Shown one piece after another: positions 34,548 to 43,103 of a DNA stretch of 64,000 nucleotides. The notes below the pieces were generated by a model. It did not search any database and had not been told where the DNA came from. It saw only the letters and a list, made by a program, of their open reading frames with translations. Within the stretch, counting starts at the first letter, position 1. Each line of letters opens with the position of its first letter. Origin of the DNA: Alteribacter natronophilus (GTDB lineage Bacteria; Bacillota; Bacilli; Bacillales; Salisediminibacteriaceae); assembly GCF_006007885.1 (NCBI RefSeq), contig NZ_VCRO01000001.1, forward strand, positions 310,001 to 374,000, in the 5' to 3' direction. A program made the position numbers and the translations under genes.

Positions 34548-35176
34548 CAGGTTATGAACTGCATAAACAGAACCGCGAACGGGCGAAAGACCTTACCGGT
34601 AAACACAGGGATTTTTATAATGAACTGAATGTCTATATAAACGCAGGCGACGCAGATGAACGGGCTGCACAGGAAATGTTCAGCGAAATTCTTGACCATC
34701 TCTTTGAAGCCCAGAAAGAAGGGAAGAGCCCGCAGGCCCTTTACGGAAAGAGCCCGAAAGAATACGCGGCTGAGCTCGCCGCACAGCTTCCGAAACAGAC
34801 TATGAAAACGCAGGTGCTATCATTTACTTATCTTTCATTTTTTGCGGCGGGGGTCCTGCTCGCCTTCGACGGGGTCATGAAACTGTTTCTGCCGAACACT
34901 TTTAACACAACGTTTCTTCTTTTTGTTCCTGTTTTGCTTGTTGGAGGTTTTGTGACGCTGCTGACACTTCGGCTGATGAAATACAGTGCATTTACAAGGT
35001 TTAAAATTCCCTGGCTGGCGATGATCCCGCAGGCAGCGTATATGATTCTTCTAATCTGGCTGCTGCTCGAATACAGGGACCTGTTTGCATACGATCCGCC
35101 ATGGTACATTTATCTCGTTACAGCCGCAGCCTGCGCCGGAGCAGGTCTGGCCGCCAAAGCACGAATGCCATACTGA
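34544..35176 (+). CDS. DUF1129-like membrane protein, PadR partner
   Basis: A 210-residue protein with a helical cytoplasmic N-terminal half (about residues 1-85, MTGYELHKQNRERAKDLTGK), which resembles the anti-sigma/PadR-partner type, followed by four hydrophobic segments. It is translation-coupled to the PadR gene (ATGA). The DUF1129 name is from the pattern of helices and the pairing and is not certain. Function may be sensing or export. Confidence 0.65.
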   Translation: MTGYELHKQNRERAKDLTGKHRDFYNELNVYINAGDADERAAQEMFSEILDHLFEAQKEGKSPQALYGKSPKEYAAELAAQLPKQTMKTQVLSFTYLSFFAAGVLLAFDGVMKLFLPNTFNTTFLLFVPVLLVGGFVTLLTLRLMKYSAFTRFKIPWLAMIPQAAYMILLIWLLLEYRDLFAYDPPWYIYLVTAAACAGAGLAAKARMPY

Positions 35177-35343
35177 TCGGGCAGTCACATTGAGAACACG
35201 GTGAACTGCAATGGAAAGGCCAATAAGGAAATAATAGGAACAGTAAGGAAATATATAAAACAGTCAGCAACAGAGCGCCACCGGAAAGCTGCCCTGCAGG
35301 ATAAAGAACCGTCAAGCACTGACCCCGGAAAGGAGCCTTTCCC

Positions 35344-36180
35344 ATGAACGATAAAACAGTACTCATCACCGGCACATCGAGTGGCTTTGGAATGGAGACA
35401 GCTCTGCTGCTTGCCGAAGATGGATACACCGTTATTGCAACGATGAGAAAAAAAGTAAACGGTACGCGGCTCCGGCAACGGGCCAGGAAAGCCGGGATTG
35501 AAAAACGAATTACAGTTATGGAACTGGATGTGAACGTCCACGAACAGATCGAAAAAGTCCGCAACGAAGTCCTGGAGCGGTTTGGGGCACCTGATGTGCT
35601 GATAAATAACGCCGGCTACAGCCTGGGAGGGATCACAGAAACCCTTACCTGTAATGACTGGGAACAGCAGATCGGAACAAATGTGCTTGGGGTCGCATGT
35701 GTGACAGGAGCCTTTCTTCCCTCCATGCAGAAAAAAGGCGGAGGGAAAATTATTAATCTCGGCAGTATCAGCGGCCGGTTCGGTTTTCCTGCACTGGGTC
35801 CTTACGTCACTTCAAAGCATGCTCTTTCCGGCTACAGTGAATCACTGCGGCTTGAACTTCTTTCACAGAACATTTACGTCTCACTCATCGAAGCGGGTTC
35901 CTATAAGACAGCAATCTGGGAAAAGGGGATGAAACAGGCAAAAATGGATGTGCCAGAGGATTATGAGCCTGTACTCAAATCCATGTACAGTCTCGCGGAG
36001 CACTCGTCCAAAACGGCAGCCGATCCCGGCGATGTGGCAAAGCTCATTGGAAAAATCTGCAGAACAGAAAAACCACGGTTCCGTTACCAGACTGGAAAAG
36101 GAGTGCGGACGCTTATTGCACTTAAGGCGCTGCTCCCGTGGCCGGTGATCGAGTGGTTTATAAAAAGAAAAATGAAATAA
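35344..36180 (+). CDS. Short-chain dehydrogenase/reductase
   Basis: A 278-residue SDR with TGTSSGFGMETA, the NNAG motif, and the catalytic triad in SISGRFGFPALGPYVTSKHA. The C-terminal part (LKALLPWPVIEWFIKRKMK) is basic and hydrophobic, perhaps membrane-associated. The extended classical SDR pattern does not show a substrate. It stands alone. RBS AAAGGAG precedes the ATG. Confidence 0.85.
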   Translation: MNDKTVLITGTSSGFGMETALLLAEDGYTVIATMRKKVNGTRLRQRARKAGIEKRITVMELDVNVHEQIEKVRNEVLERFGAPDVLINNAGYSLGGITETLTCNDWEQQIGTNVLGVACVTGAFLPSMQKKGGGKIINLGSISGRFGFPALGPYVTSKHALSGYSESLRLELLSQNIYVSLIEAGSYKTAIWEKGMKQAKMDVPEDYEPVLKSMYSLAEHSSKTAADPGDVAKLIGKICRTEKPRFRYQTGKGVRTLIALKALLPWPVIEWFIKRKMK

Positions 36181-36220
36181 AAAACAGCTGACCCCGGTAA
36201 CTGCCCAGAGGATCAGCTGT
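36178..36220 (-). terminator. Possible terminator of the gamma-carbonic-anhydrase-like gene
   Basis: ACAGCTGA (36184-36191) pairs with TCAGCTGT (36213-36220), and the A run at 36177-36184 gives a T tail on the minus strand. It lies beyond the repeat that follows the gene, so the assignment is uncertain. Confidence 0.45.
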
Positions 36221-36247
36221 AAGATTCCTGGTGTGATCGCATAAACT

Positions 36248-36455
36248 GCTGCTTTTTAAAAATAATTACGGAGCGAAGGGCTGCGACTCCAGCAACGAGC
36301 CTTTACTCCTTGAGCAATCTTCGAGTTGCTTGGACGGAGCCGGATCGGAGCTTAACTGGCAGAGGAAGAAGCAGGAATTTGCCCTGGCTGATTGTGATGC
36401 CCGCGGAAAACGTCCGCATGCAGCGGAATAAAACAACTATCTTTCCGAAAAAAAC
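36248..36455. mobile_element. Family B MITE-like element, degraded copy 3
   Basis: A stretch between the SDR and the gamma-carbonic-anhydrase-like gene shares GAGCGAAGGGCTGCGACTCC, AGAGGAAGAAGCAGGAATT and GCCCGCGGAAAACGTCCGC with the other copies, in the same order. The left terminus is shortened and no target duplication is visible, so it is an older insertion. Confidence 0.65.
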
Positions 36456-36481
36456 TTAACAAAAAGAGCGAACTGAAAATT

Positions 36482-36991
36482 CTAAAGCTGTTCTTTAAAT
36501 TCCTTCGCCTTCTGACGATATGTATCGATTGTGAGGCGGATCAGTTCATAGTCTGCATCTGTCAGTTCACGCACGACTTTTCCGGGTGACCCGAGAACGA
36601 GAGAGCGTGGCGGGATTTTTTTTCCGGACGGGATAAATGTATTGGCTCCGATGAGAGACCATTCTCCGATTTCGGTCCCATCCAGAATGGTGGCACCCAT
36701 GCCGACAAGGGCTCCCTGGCGGATCGTACAGCCGTGAAGAATGACGTTGTGACCAATGGAAACTTCGTCTTCAAGCACGAGAGGGTACTTATCGAAGAGA
36801 TGAAGAGTGGAGTTATCCTGAACATTGCATTTTTTACCGATGCGGATCGGGGCTTCGTCCCCTCTTAACACTGCGTTAAACCATATGCTGGATTCCTCTC
36901 CGATCGCAACATCACCAATAATGTGGGCGCCGGGAGCCACAAAAACACTTTCGTGCACTTCCGGGCTTTTACCGTTATAAGGATAGATCAT
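36482..36991 (-). CDS. Gamma-carbonic-anhydrase-like hexapeptide protein (YtoA/PaaY type)
   Basis: A 169-residue left-handed beta-helix protein of hexapeptide repeats (IIGDVAIGEESSIWFNAVLR, then DNSTLHLFDKYPLVLED), with metal-ligand His residues in STLH and VSIGHNVILHG. It is closest to B. subtilis YtoA. PaaY of E. coli is a relative that acts as a thioesterase in phenylacetate metabolism, so a role in the pathway is possible but not shown. ATG 36991 has AGGAGG upstream. The longer ORF start at 37093 has none. Confidence 0.85.
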   Translation of the reverse strand: MIYPYNGKSPEVHESVFVAPGAHIIGDVAIGEESSIWFNAVLRGDEAPIRIGKKCNVQDNSTLHLFDKYPLVLEDEVSIGHNVILHGCTIRQGALVGMGATILDGTEIGEWSLIGANTFIPSGKKIPPRSLVLGSPGKVVRELTDADYELIRLTIDTYRQKAKEFKEQL

Positions 36992-37053
36992 AGAAACGCC
37001 TCCTGTTTTTATGGTAGACTCAAGTATAACATTTTTTTCACGGAGGGAGAAAA

Positions 37054-38031
37054 ATGAGTAGAGTAAATGGTCTGTTACATATAAAATACCCATTCATACA
37101 AGGGGGAATGGGAAATATCAGCCACGCGGAGCTTACAGCTGCCGTTTCGAATGCAGGAGGCCTTGGAACGCTGGGAGCAGGAACCATGACGCCTGAAGCA
37201 GTAAAAGAACATATTCGGAAAATAAAAGAAATGACAGACTGTCCTTTTGCTGTGAATCTTCCTATTCGCGTACATCCGCAGGCGAAGGAAATAGCTGATT
37301 TAATCATAGATTTGAAGGTTCCGGCAGTAAGTCTTTCCGCAGGAAATCCGAAACCGCTGATCCCGATGTTTAAGGAAGCGGGTATCAAAGTGATTACAGT
37401 TGCAGCTTCCGTAAAGCAGGCAGTGAAAGCGGAAGAGGCAGGAGCGGATCTGATCGTTGCAGAAGGCTATGAAGCAGCAGGAATCAATTCTGTCCACGAA
37501 ACCACAACGATGACACTCATTCCCCAGATAGCCGACCACGTATCCGTCCCCCTGATTGCAGCAGGAGGAATAGGAGATGGAAGAGGCGTGGCAGCTGCTT
37601 TGTGCCTTGGAGCAGAGGGGGTGCAGATGGGCACGAGATTAATAGCGACGAAAGAGGCGCTCGTTCATGCAGAATATAAAAAGCGGCTTCTTGAAAGCGA
37701 TGATACGGGTACTGTTGTCACAGGAAGGGCGTTCGGAAAGGTTCGCAGGCTGCTGAAAACACCATACGCCGAAAAGCTGATTGCCAGCGAGCAGGCGGGA
37801 GTATCCGGAGAGGAGTATGACTCTATGACGGATGAAAGACGGCACGTAGCAGGAGCGATTGATGGGAAGCTTGGGGAAGGTCACCTGAATGGAGGACAGA
37901 TCGCAGGTCTTGTAAAATCAATTCCTTCGGTTGAGGATCTTTTTCAGCAGATGGTTTCTGATGCAGAAACCGCAATGATGCGGACAGGTTCCGCTTTAAA
38001 GCTTAAAAGCGGAAAGGTCCGGGACAGATAA
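37054..38031 (+). CDS. Nitronate monooxygenase / enoyl reductase (NPD) family FMN protein
   Basis: A 325-residue TIM-barrel flavoprotein. It has IQGGMGNISHAELTAAVSNA, GGLGTLGAG, and the phosphate-binding end LIAAGGIGDGRGVAAAL followed by LGAEGVQMGTRL. Members include nitronate monooxygenase and the FabK enoyl reductase, which cannot be separated here. RBS CGGAGGGAG precedes the ATG. It is divergent from the carbonic-anhydrase-like gene and has a strong terminator. A link to the next operon is not evident. Confidence 0.85.
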   Translation: MSRVNGLLHIKYPFIQGGMGNISHAELTAAVSNAGGLGTLGAGTMTPEAVKEHIRKIKEMTDCPFAVNLPIRVHPQAKEIADLIIDLKVPAVSLSAGNPKPLIPMFKEAGIKVITVAASVKQAVKAEEAGADLIVAEGYEAAGINSVHETTTMTLIPQIADHVSVPLIAAGGIGDGRGVAAALCLGAEGVQMGTRLIATKEALVHAEYKKRLLESDDTGTVVTGRAFGKVRRLLKTPYAEKLIASEQAGVSGEEYDSMTDERRHVAGAIDGKLGEGHLNGGQIAGLVKSIPSVEDLFQQMVSDAETAMMRTGSALKLKSGKVRDR

Positions 38032-38051
38032 TACACTTGCAGCCCAGGTTT

Positions 38052-38082
38052 AAGACACCCGATTCGCGGGTGTCTTTTTTTG
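38052..38082 (+). terminator. Terminator of the NPD-family gene
   Basis: A perfect stem AGACACCCG/CGGGTGTCT with a 5-base loop and seven T. Confidence 0.9.
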
Positions 38083-38126
38083 TGTGATATTTTTGTTTAT
38101 ACAAATCTGAAAATTATGAAATGTAA

Positions 38127-38155
38127 TTGACCAATCTATAACGCAATGTTATTCT
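38127..38155 (+). promoter_or_regulatory. Promoter of the thioesterase-PheDH-2-oxoacid dehydrogenase operon
   Basis: TTGACC (38127-38132), a 17-base spacer and TATTCT (38150-38155). It overlaps the palindromic operator 38134-38167, so a bound repressor would block it. Confidence 0.65.
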
Positions 38156-38167
38156 ATCGTTATAGAT
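38134..38167. promoter_or_regulatory. Perfect palindromic operator ATCTATAACG-n14-CGTTATAGAT
   Basis: A perfect 10-bp inverted repeat (38134-38143 and 38158-38167) with a 14-base spacer overlaps the spacer and -10 region of the promoter. The same ATAACG half-site flanks the paa promoter at 21635-21691. I infer that one repressor, probably PaaX or a TetR-type protein not in the window, controls both. Confidence 0.65.
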
Positions 38168-38194
38168 ACGTCATTAAACTGGAGGTGCTGTGAG

Positions 38195-38599
38195 TTGAAA
38201 CCAGGGATGGAAATCGGTCAGAAAGCCGTTATCGATATTCATGTGACACCGGATATGTACGCTCAGTTCGAAGGGCAGATTGTTCACCCTGCCTATTCTA
38301 CTGTTTCGATGGTCTATCATATGGAATGGTGTGCCAGACAGATTATCCTGCCGTACATAGAAGAACACGAGGAAGGGATCGGGGCGGATGTTAAAGTCCG
38401 GCATATAAGCCCGGTACCGGCAGGGGAAGAGCTTCAGGCCGAAGCAACCCTGACAGAGCTTAAGGGGAATAAAATTGTGTGCGAACTCGAAATTACGCAT
38501 CATGGAACTCTCGTCGGAAAAGGAGAAGTCACGCAGTTTATTCTGCAGAAGGAACAGATTTCAGCCAGCATAGAGCAGGCAAAAACCGCACAGAAATGA
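38195..38599 (+). CDS. FlK-type hotdog-fold acyl-CoA thioesterase
   Basis: A 134-residue hotdog protein. The proposed catalytic residues Thr36, Glu44 and His70 have the same spacing (8 and 26 residues) as Thr42, Glu50 and His76 of the fluoroacetyl-CoA thioesterase FlK. The order HPAYSTVSMVYHMEW and DVKVRHISPVPAGE also fits. At the head of an operon making acyl-CoA from 2-oxoacids, it could act as a CoA-release valve like PaaI. Start is TTG with GGAGGTG upstream. Function is inferred, not known. Confidence 0.75.
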   Translation: MKPGMEIGQKAVIDIHVTPDMYAQFEGQIVHPAYSTVSMVYHMEWCARQIILPYIEEHEEGIGADVKVRHISPVPAGEELQAEATLTELKGNKIVCELEITHHGTLVGKGEVTQFILQKEQISASIEQAKTAQK

Positions 38600-38610
38600 A
38601 AGCGTTTACG
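38597..38610. promoter_or_regulatory. Candidate cre site between the thioesterase and PheDH genes
   Basis: TGAAAGCGTTTACG matches the CcpA cre consensus at 13 of 14 positions. It overlaps the stop codon of the thioesterase gene and could act as a roadblock for the rest of the operon when preferred sugars are present. Confidence 0.5.
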
Positions 38611-38634
38611 CCTGCTGCCAGGAGGGAGTAAAGG

Positions 38635-39741
38635 ATGCTATCTTTTGAACGAATCAGTGATCATGAACAGGTTGTATTCTGCAACGACGAAGACACGGGT
38701 CTGAAAGCGATTATCGCAATTCACAACACCACTCTGGGACCGGCGCTCGGAGGCTGCCGGATGCGGCCATACCGGAACGTGGATGAAGCACTTGAGGACG
38801 TACTGAGACTTTCCAGGGGGATGACCTACAAGTGTGCAGCTGCCGACGTGGACTTTGGAGGAGGAAAAGCCGTTATCATTGGAGATCCGGAAACAGACCG
38901 TTCACCTGAGCTTTTCCGTGCATTCGGCCAGTTTGTGGAATCTCTTAACGGAAGATTTTACACGGGTACGGATATGGGAACGACCCCGGACGATTTTGTC
39001 CATGCACGTAAGGAAACGAACTGCATTGTCGGTGTTCCGGAGGCTTATGGCGGGAGCGGGGACTCTTCTGTCCCTACCTCTCTCGGAGTGGTATACGGAT
39101 TGAAGGCAACCTCGAAAATGCTTTACGGTACCGAATCTCTTTCCGGTAAGCGTTATGCCATTCAGGGGCTGGGCAAAGTAGGGTTTAAAGTGGCTGAAAC
39201 GCTCCTTTCCGAAGGAGCCGAGATCTATGTTTCCGATATTAATCAGGAGGCGCTTGTGAATATTTCCCTGAGGGCTGAACAGCTTGGGGGTAAGGTTCAT
39301 ATCGTTGAAGGTTCTGAGATCTACAGCGTAGAGGCTGATATATTTATTCCCTGCGCACTCGGGGGCATTCTGAACGATGAAACCATCGGGAGGTTTAAGT
39401 TTGAGGCAGTTGTCGGTTCAGCAAACAATCAGCTTCTTGAACCCCGCCATGCGGATCTGCTGAAAGAAAAGGGGATCCTGTACGGCCCGGACTATATTGT
39501 CAACAGCGGCGGACTGATCCAGGTGGCGGATGAACTGTACGGGCCGAACAAGGAACGGGTTCTCAGGGGAACAAAAGCGATCTATGAGACTCTGACAGAG
39601 ATTTATCTCCAGTCGGATCTCAAGAATATTTCCACTGAAGCAGCAGCAAGTGCGTTTTGCGAAGACCGGATTGAAAGCAGGAAAAAACGAAACAGCTTCT
39701 TTTCTCATAAAAAACGGCTCAAATGGCAGGTGCGCTGCTGA
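38635..39741 (+). CDS. Phenylalanine dehydrogenase-type amino acid dehydrogenase
   Basis: A 368-residue NAD-dependent dehydrogenase of the Glu/Leu/Phe/Val family that turns an amino acid into its 2-oxoacid and ammonia. It has GPALGGCRM, the catalytic Lys66 and Lys78 (GMTYK, GGGK), Asp113 (YTGTDMG) and the NAD motif GLGKVG (178-183). Two residues that set specificity are of the phenylalanine dehydrogenase kind: Gly111, where leucine dehydrogenases have Ala, and Leu294 in NSGGL, where they have Val. So I call it PheDH-type. RBS AGGAGGGAG precedes the ATG. The next gene is E1 alpha. Confidence 0.85.
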   Translation: MLSFERISDHEQVVFCNDEDTGLKAIIAIHNTTLGPALGGCRMRPYRNVDEALEDVLRLSRGMTYKCAAADVDFGGGKAVIIGDPETDRSPELFRAFGQFVESLNGRFYTGTDMGTTPDDFVHARKETNCIVGVPEAYGGSGDSSVPTSLGVVYGLKATSKMLYGTESLSGKRYAIQGLGKVGFKVAETLLSEGAEIYVSDINQEALVNISLRAEQLGGKVHIVEGSEIYSVEADIFIPCALGGILNDETIGRFKFEAVVGSANNQLLEPRHADLLKEKGILYGPDYIVNSGGLIQVADELYGPNKERVLRGTKAIYETLTEIYLQSDLKNISTEAAASAFCEDRIESRKKRNSFFSHKKRLKWQVRC

Positions 39742-39765
39742 TTTGGGTAATGGAGGGACTGCATA

Positions 39766-40830
39766 ATGGAAAAAGAATTTCCGATCAGACAGGTTCTTGA
39801 TGGTGAGGGCAATATCACAGATGACAGCTATGACCTGAGTGAGGAACTTGTTAAAGATTTATACGGGAAGATGCTCCGGGCCCGGACTCTTGATAAGAAA
39901 AGTGTGAATCTCCAGCGTCAGGGCCGAATCGGCACCTATGCTCCTTTCGAAGGACAGGAGGCTTCCCAGGTAGGAAGTGCAAGTGCGCTGGGTGAAGGAG
40001 ACTGGATGTTTCCAACATACCGGGATCATGGGGCCACACTCACGTTCGGCCACTCAGTGACTACGATCATGCTGTACTGGAAAGGCCGTGTGGAAGGCTG
40101 TGTACCGCCTGAAGGCAAAAATATCTTTCCTCCTGCGGTGCCGATTGCCACTCAGCTTCCTCACGCAACAGGTGCAGCCATGGCCGAGAAAAGGAAAGGC
40201 ACAGACCGTGTGTCAATAGCCTATTTCGGTGATGGAGCCACAAGTGAAGGGGATTTTCACGAAGGACTGAATTTCGCCAGTGTCTTTAAAGCTCCTGTGG
40301 TCTTTTTTAATCAGAATAACGGCTATGCCATCAGTGTTCCAATTGAAAAGCAGATGAATTCCAAAACCATTGCGCAGAAATCACTGGCGTACGATATGGA
40401 TGGAGTCCGGGTAGATGGAAACGATGTACTGGCTGTCTACTTTGAGACGAAAAAAGCAGTGGAAAAGGCCAGACGGGGAGAAGGACCGACATTAATTGAA
40501 GCTGTAACGTGGCGTTACGGCGCTCATACAACAGCCGATGATCCGACAAAATACCGGGACCAGCAGGTAAGCGAAGAAAAAAGAAATAAAATTGATCCCC
40601 TTCTCCGGCTGGAACGGTACATGGAAAAACAGGGCTTTTTCGATGAACAGTGGAAACAGGACGTTACTGCGCAGTGTGACCGTGAAATTGAACAGGCGGT
40701 AGAGGAAATGGAAGCATTTCCTGACGCAGATATAAACGATATGTTCGGCCATGTATTTAAAGAACCGGTCTGGACGATTGAAAAACAGCGCGAAGACTAT
40801 CTAACCTTTAAACGGGGGGAAACCGTATGA
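39766..40830 (+). CDS. 2-oxoacid dehydrogenase E1 component, alpha subunit
   Basis: A 354-residue thiamine-diphosphate-binding subunit (GDGATSEGDFHEGLN to NNGYAISVP is the ThDP motif GDG-xn-NN). The N-terminal RLQRQGRIG-like segment LQRQGRIGTYAPFEGQEASQ is typical of PdhA and BkdAA E1 alpha proteins. With E1 beta it decarboxylates a 2-oxoacid and passes the acyl group to E2. Given the PheDH-type gene upstream, phenylpyruvate is the likely substrate, with branched-chain oxoacids as the alternative. It overlaps E1 beta by 4 bases. Confidence 0.85.
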   Translation: MEKEFPIRQVLDGEGNITDDSYDLSEELVKDLYGKMLRARTLDKKSVNLQRQGRIGTYAPFEGQEASQVGSASALGEGDWMFPTYRDHGATLTFGHSVTTIMLYWKGRVEGCVPPEGKNIFPPAVPIATQLPHATGAAMAEKRKGTDRVSIAYFGDGATSEGDFHEGLNFASVFKAPVVFFNQNNGYAISVPIEKQMNSKTIAQKSLAYDMDGVRVDGNDVLAVYFETKKAVEKARRGEGPTLIEAVTWRYGAHTTADDPTKYRDQQVSEEKRNKIDPLLRLERYMEKQGFFDEQWKQDVTAQCDREIEQAVEEMEAFPDADINDMFGHVFKEPVWTIEKQREDYLTFKRGETV

Positions 40831-41828
40831 AGACAGCAGCTGAAATAAAAACAAATAAACTGACGCTCGTTCAGGCTGTCACCGACGGACTGAGAACGAT
40901 GCTGAAAGAGCACGAGGAAGTTCTTGTGCTTGGCGAGGACGTGGGACAGAACGGCGGTGTTTTCCGTGCTACAGACGGGCTTGCGGCAGAATTTGGCGAG
41001 GACCGGGTTATGGATACCCCCCTTGCTGAAGCAGGAATTGTCGGCACGTCAATAGGACTTGCTATTAACGGATTCCGTCCGGTTGCCGAAATGCAGTTTC
41101 TTGGCTTTGTGTATCCTGCCTATGAGCAGATCATGACACACGCTTCGAGGATCAGAAGCCGTACACTCAGCCGCTACAGCGTGCCGATGGTAATCCGCGC
41201 ACCATACGGAGGCGGCATCCGCGCCCCGGAAATACATTCGGACAGCTGTGAATCCCTTTTTACCCATATGCCCGGGATGAAGGTTGTAGTGCCATCGAAT
41301 CCTTATGATGCCAAGGGCCTGCTCATCGCAGCCATTGAAGACCCGGATCCGGTACTGTTTATGGAGCCGATGCGGAGCTACCGGGCCTTTAAAGATGACG
41401 TACCTGAGGAAAAATACACGGTCGAACTTGGAAAAGGAGCAAAACTCACTGAGGGGGAAGACGTTACCGTTATTGCATGGGGTAATATGGTCGCAACAGC
41501 ACAGAAGGCCGTTGAGAAAATGGAAGCCGAAGGAATTTCCTGCGAACTTCTGGATCTTCGCACCCTTTATCCTCTTGATAAGGACCTGATTGCTGAGTCC
41601 GTGCAGAAAACGGGGAGAGCCGTCATTGTCCATGAAGCTCCCGAAACAGGTGGAGTCGGAAACGATGTTCTTTCGGTTATTAATGAGGAAGCGTTCCTTT
41701 ATCTAAGGGCTCCTGTCAGTAAAGTGGCCGGTTTTGATACTCCGTTTCCGTTTTTCTCCCTTGAAGAGGAGTACCTGCCTACACCGGAGCGCATCGTTCA
41801 CGCCATAAAAAAATCAGTAACTTTTTAG
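40827..41828 (+). CDS. 2-oxoacid dehydrogenase E1 component, beta subunit
   Basis: A 333-residue E1 beta subunit. It has LGEDVGQNGGVFRATDGLAA, DTPLAEAGIVGTSIGLA and the C-terminal transketolase-like domain with LDLRTLYPLDKDLIAESVQK and VHEAPETGG. It forms the alpha2beta2 E1 with the preceding gene. The start ATG overlaps the end of E1 alpha (ATGA), so the two are coupled. Confidence 0.9.
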   Translation: MKTAAEIKTNKLTLVQAVTDGLRTMLKEHEEVLVLGEDVGQNGGVFRATDGLAAEFGEDRVMDTPLAEAGIVGTSIGLAINGFRPVAEMQFLGFVYPAYEQIMTHASRIRSRTLSRYSVPMVIRAPYGGGIRAPEIHSDSCESLFTHMPGMKVVVPSNPYDAKGLLIAAIEDPDPVLFMEPMRSYRAFKDDVPEEKYTVELGKGAKLTEGEDVTVIAWGNMVATAQKAVEKMEAEGISCELLDLRTLYPLDKDLIAESVQKTGRAVIVHEAPETGGVGNDVLSVINEEAFLYLRAPVSKVAGFDTPFPFFSLEEEYLPTPERIVHAIKKSVTF

Positions 41829-41843
41829 GAGGAGGGATCAGCC

Positions 41844-43103
41844 ATGGTTGAAGTAAAGCTGCATGATGTCGGTGAAGGGATGACCGAAGGGGAAATTTCC
41901 CAGTTCCTTGTAAATGTCGGAGACAGTGTTTCTGTTGACCAGCCTCTGGTGGAAGTTCAGACGGATAAAGTTTCAGCAGAGCTTCCCTCCCCCGTGGCAG
42001 GAACGGTTAAGGAAATTAAAGCAGAAGTGGGAGAGGTCGTCAGTGTCGGGACAACGGTGATTGTACTGGAAAAGGCCGGCAGCACTTCCGGTACTGAGGT
42101 GAAAAAGAGCGAGCCGCAGGCAAAAGCTGAAAAATCGGGGGAACAGACAACGTTCAAAATGCGGATCGACAAAAACCGCAGTGCCCCGAGTACAAACAGA
42201 GTACTGGCCACCCCTTATACAAGGAGACTGGCACTTGAAAACAGCATTGATATTGAAGAGGTGAAAGGGACTGGTCCTGCCGGAAGAGTAACAGATGATG
42301 ATGTACTGGCGTTCCGGGACTCCGGAGGCTTGTCCGATCAGCCCGCACCGTATTCTTCCGTGGAAGATAAATCCAGGGAGGCCGTTCAGACGGCTGAAGC
42401 CACCCTGGAAGAATCCGAAATGATTCCCTACCGGGGTCGAAGAAAGCAGATCGGGAAGAAAATGACGCACTCTCTCAAGACGATTCCCCACGTGACACAC
42501 TTTGATGAAGTGGATCTGACCAATCTGATTGCACTCAGGGAGGAAATCAAGGAAGAGGAAGGAAGTGCGCCTGGAGCTGCCGCATTTTTTGCAAAAGCAC
42601 TTGCAATGGCACTGAAAGATTATCCTGTTTTTAACGCTATACTTCACGAGGATAAAGAGCAGATCGAACTGAAAAAAACGTATAACATTGGTTTTGCCGC
42701 TGATACGGAAGAAGGGCTGATCGTTCCGGTTGTTCACGGTACGGAACGTCTATCCATTTCCCGTCTTGACAGTGAAATCAAGCGTGTAATGAAAATGGCA
42801 AAGGAAAACAGCCTGACTAAGAAAGAATTAACAGGGGGAACGTTTACGGTCAGTAATGTAGGCCCGCTTGGAAGTACAGGCGCCACACCGGTCATTAACG
42901 AACCGGAAACAGCACTGATTGCGTTTCATAAAACGAAGAAAATGCCTGTCGTCAGAAATGATGAAATTGTTATCCGGTCCATGATGAACCTGTCCATGAG
43001 CTTTGATCACCGTGTTGCTGATGGCGCAACTGCAGTGGCCTTTACAAACCGTTTTGCAGGTTTAATTGAAAACCCTGCTAAAATGATGCTGGAGATGGTA
43101 TAG
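41844..43103 (+). CDS. 2-oxoacid dehydrogenase E2 component, dihydrolipoamide acyltransferase
   Basis: A 419-residue acyltransferase. An N-terminal lipoyl domain (about 1-76) carries the lipoylated Lys in VQTDKVSAELPSP. A peripheral-subunit-binding domain lies near residues 120-155 (LATPYTRRLALEN, KGTGPAGRVT). The C-terminal catalytic domain (about 190-419) has the active site FDHRVADGATA. It transfers the acyl group to CoA, forming phenylacetyl-CoA if the substrate is phenylpyruvate. RBS AGGAGGAGGG precedes the ATG. Confidence 0.9.
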   Translation: MVEVKLHDVGEGMTEGEISQFLVNVGDSVSVDQPLVEVQTDKVSAELPSPVAGTVKEIKAEVGEVVSVGTTVIVLEKAGSTSGTEVKKSEPQAKAEKSGEQTTFKMRIDKNRSAPSTNRVLATPYTRRLALENSIDIEEVKGTGPAGRVTDDDVLAFRDSGGLSDQPAPYSSVEDKSREAVQTAEATLEESEMIPYRGRRKQIGKKMTHSLKTIPHVTHFDEVDLTNLIALREEIKEEEGSAPGAAAFFAKALAMALKDYPVFNAILHEDKEQIELKKTYNIGFAADTEEGLIVPVVHGTERLSISRLDSEIKRVMKMAKENSLTKKELTGGTFTVSNVGPLGSTGATPVINEPETALIAFHKTKKMPVVRNDEIVIRSMMNLSMSFDHRVADGATAVAFTNRFAGLIENPAKMMLEMV

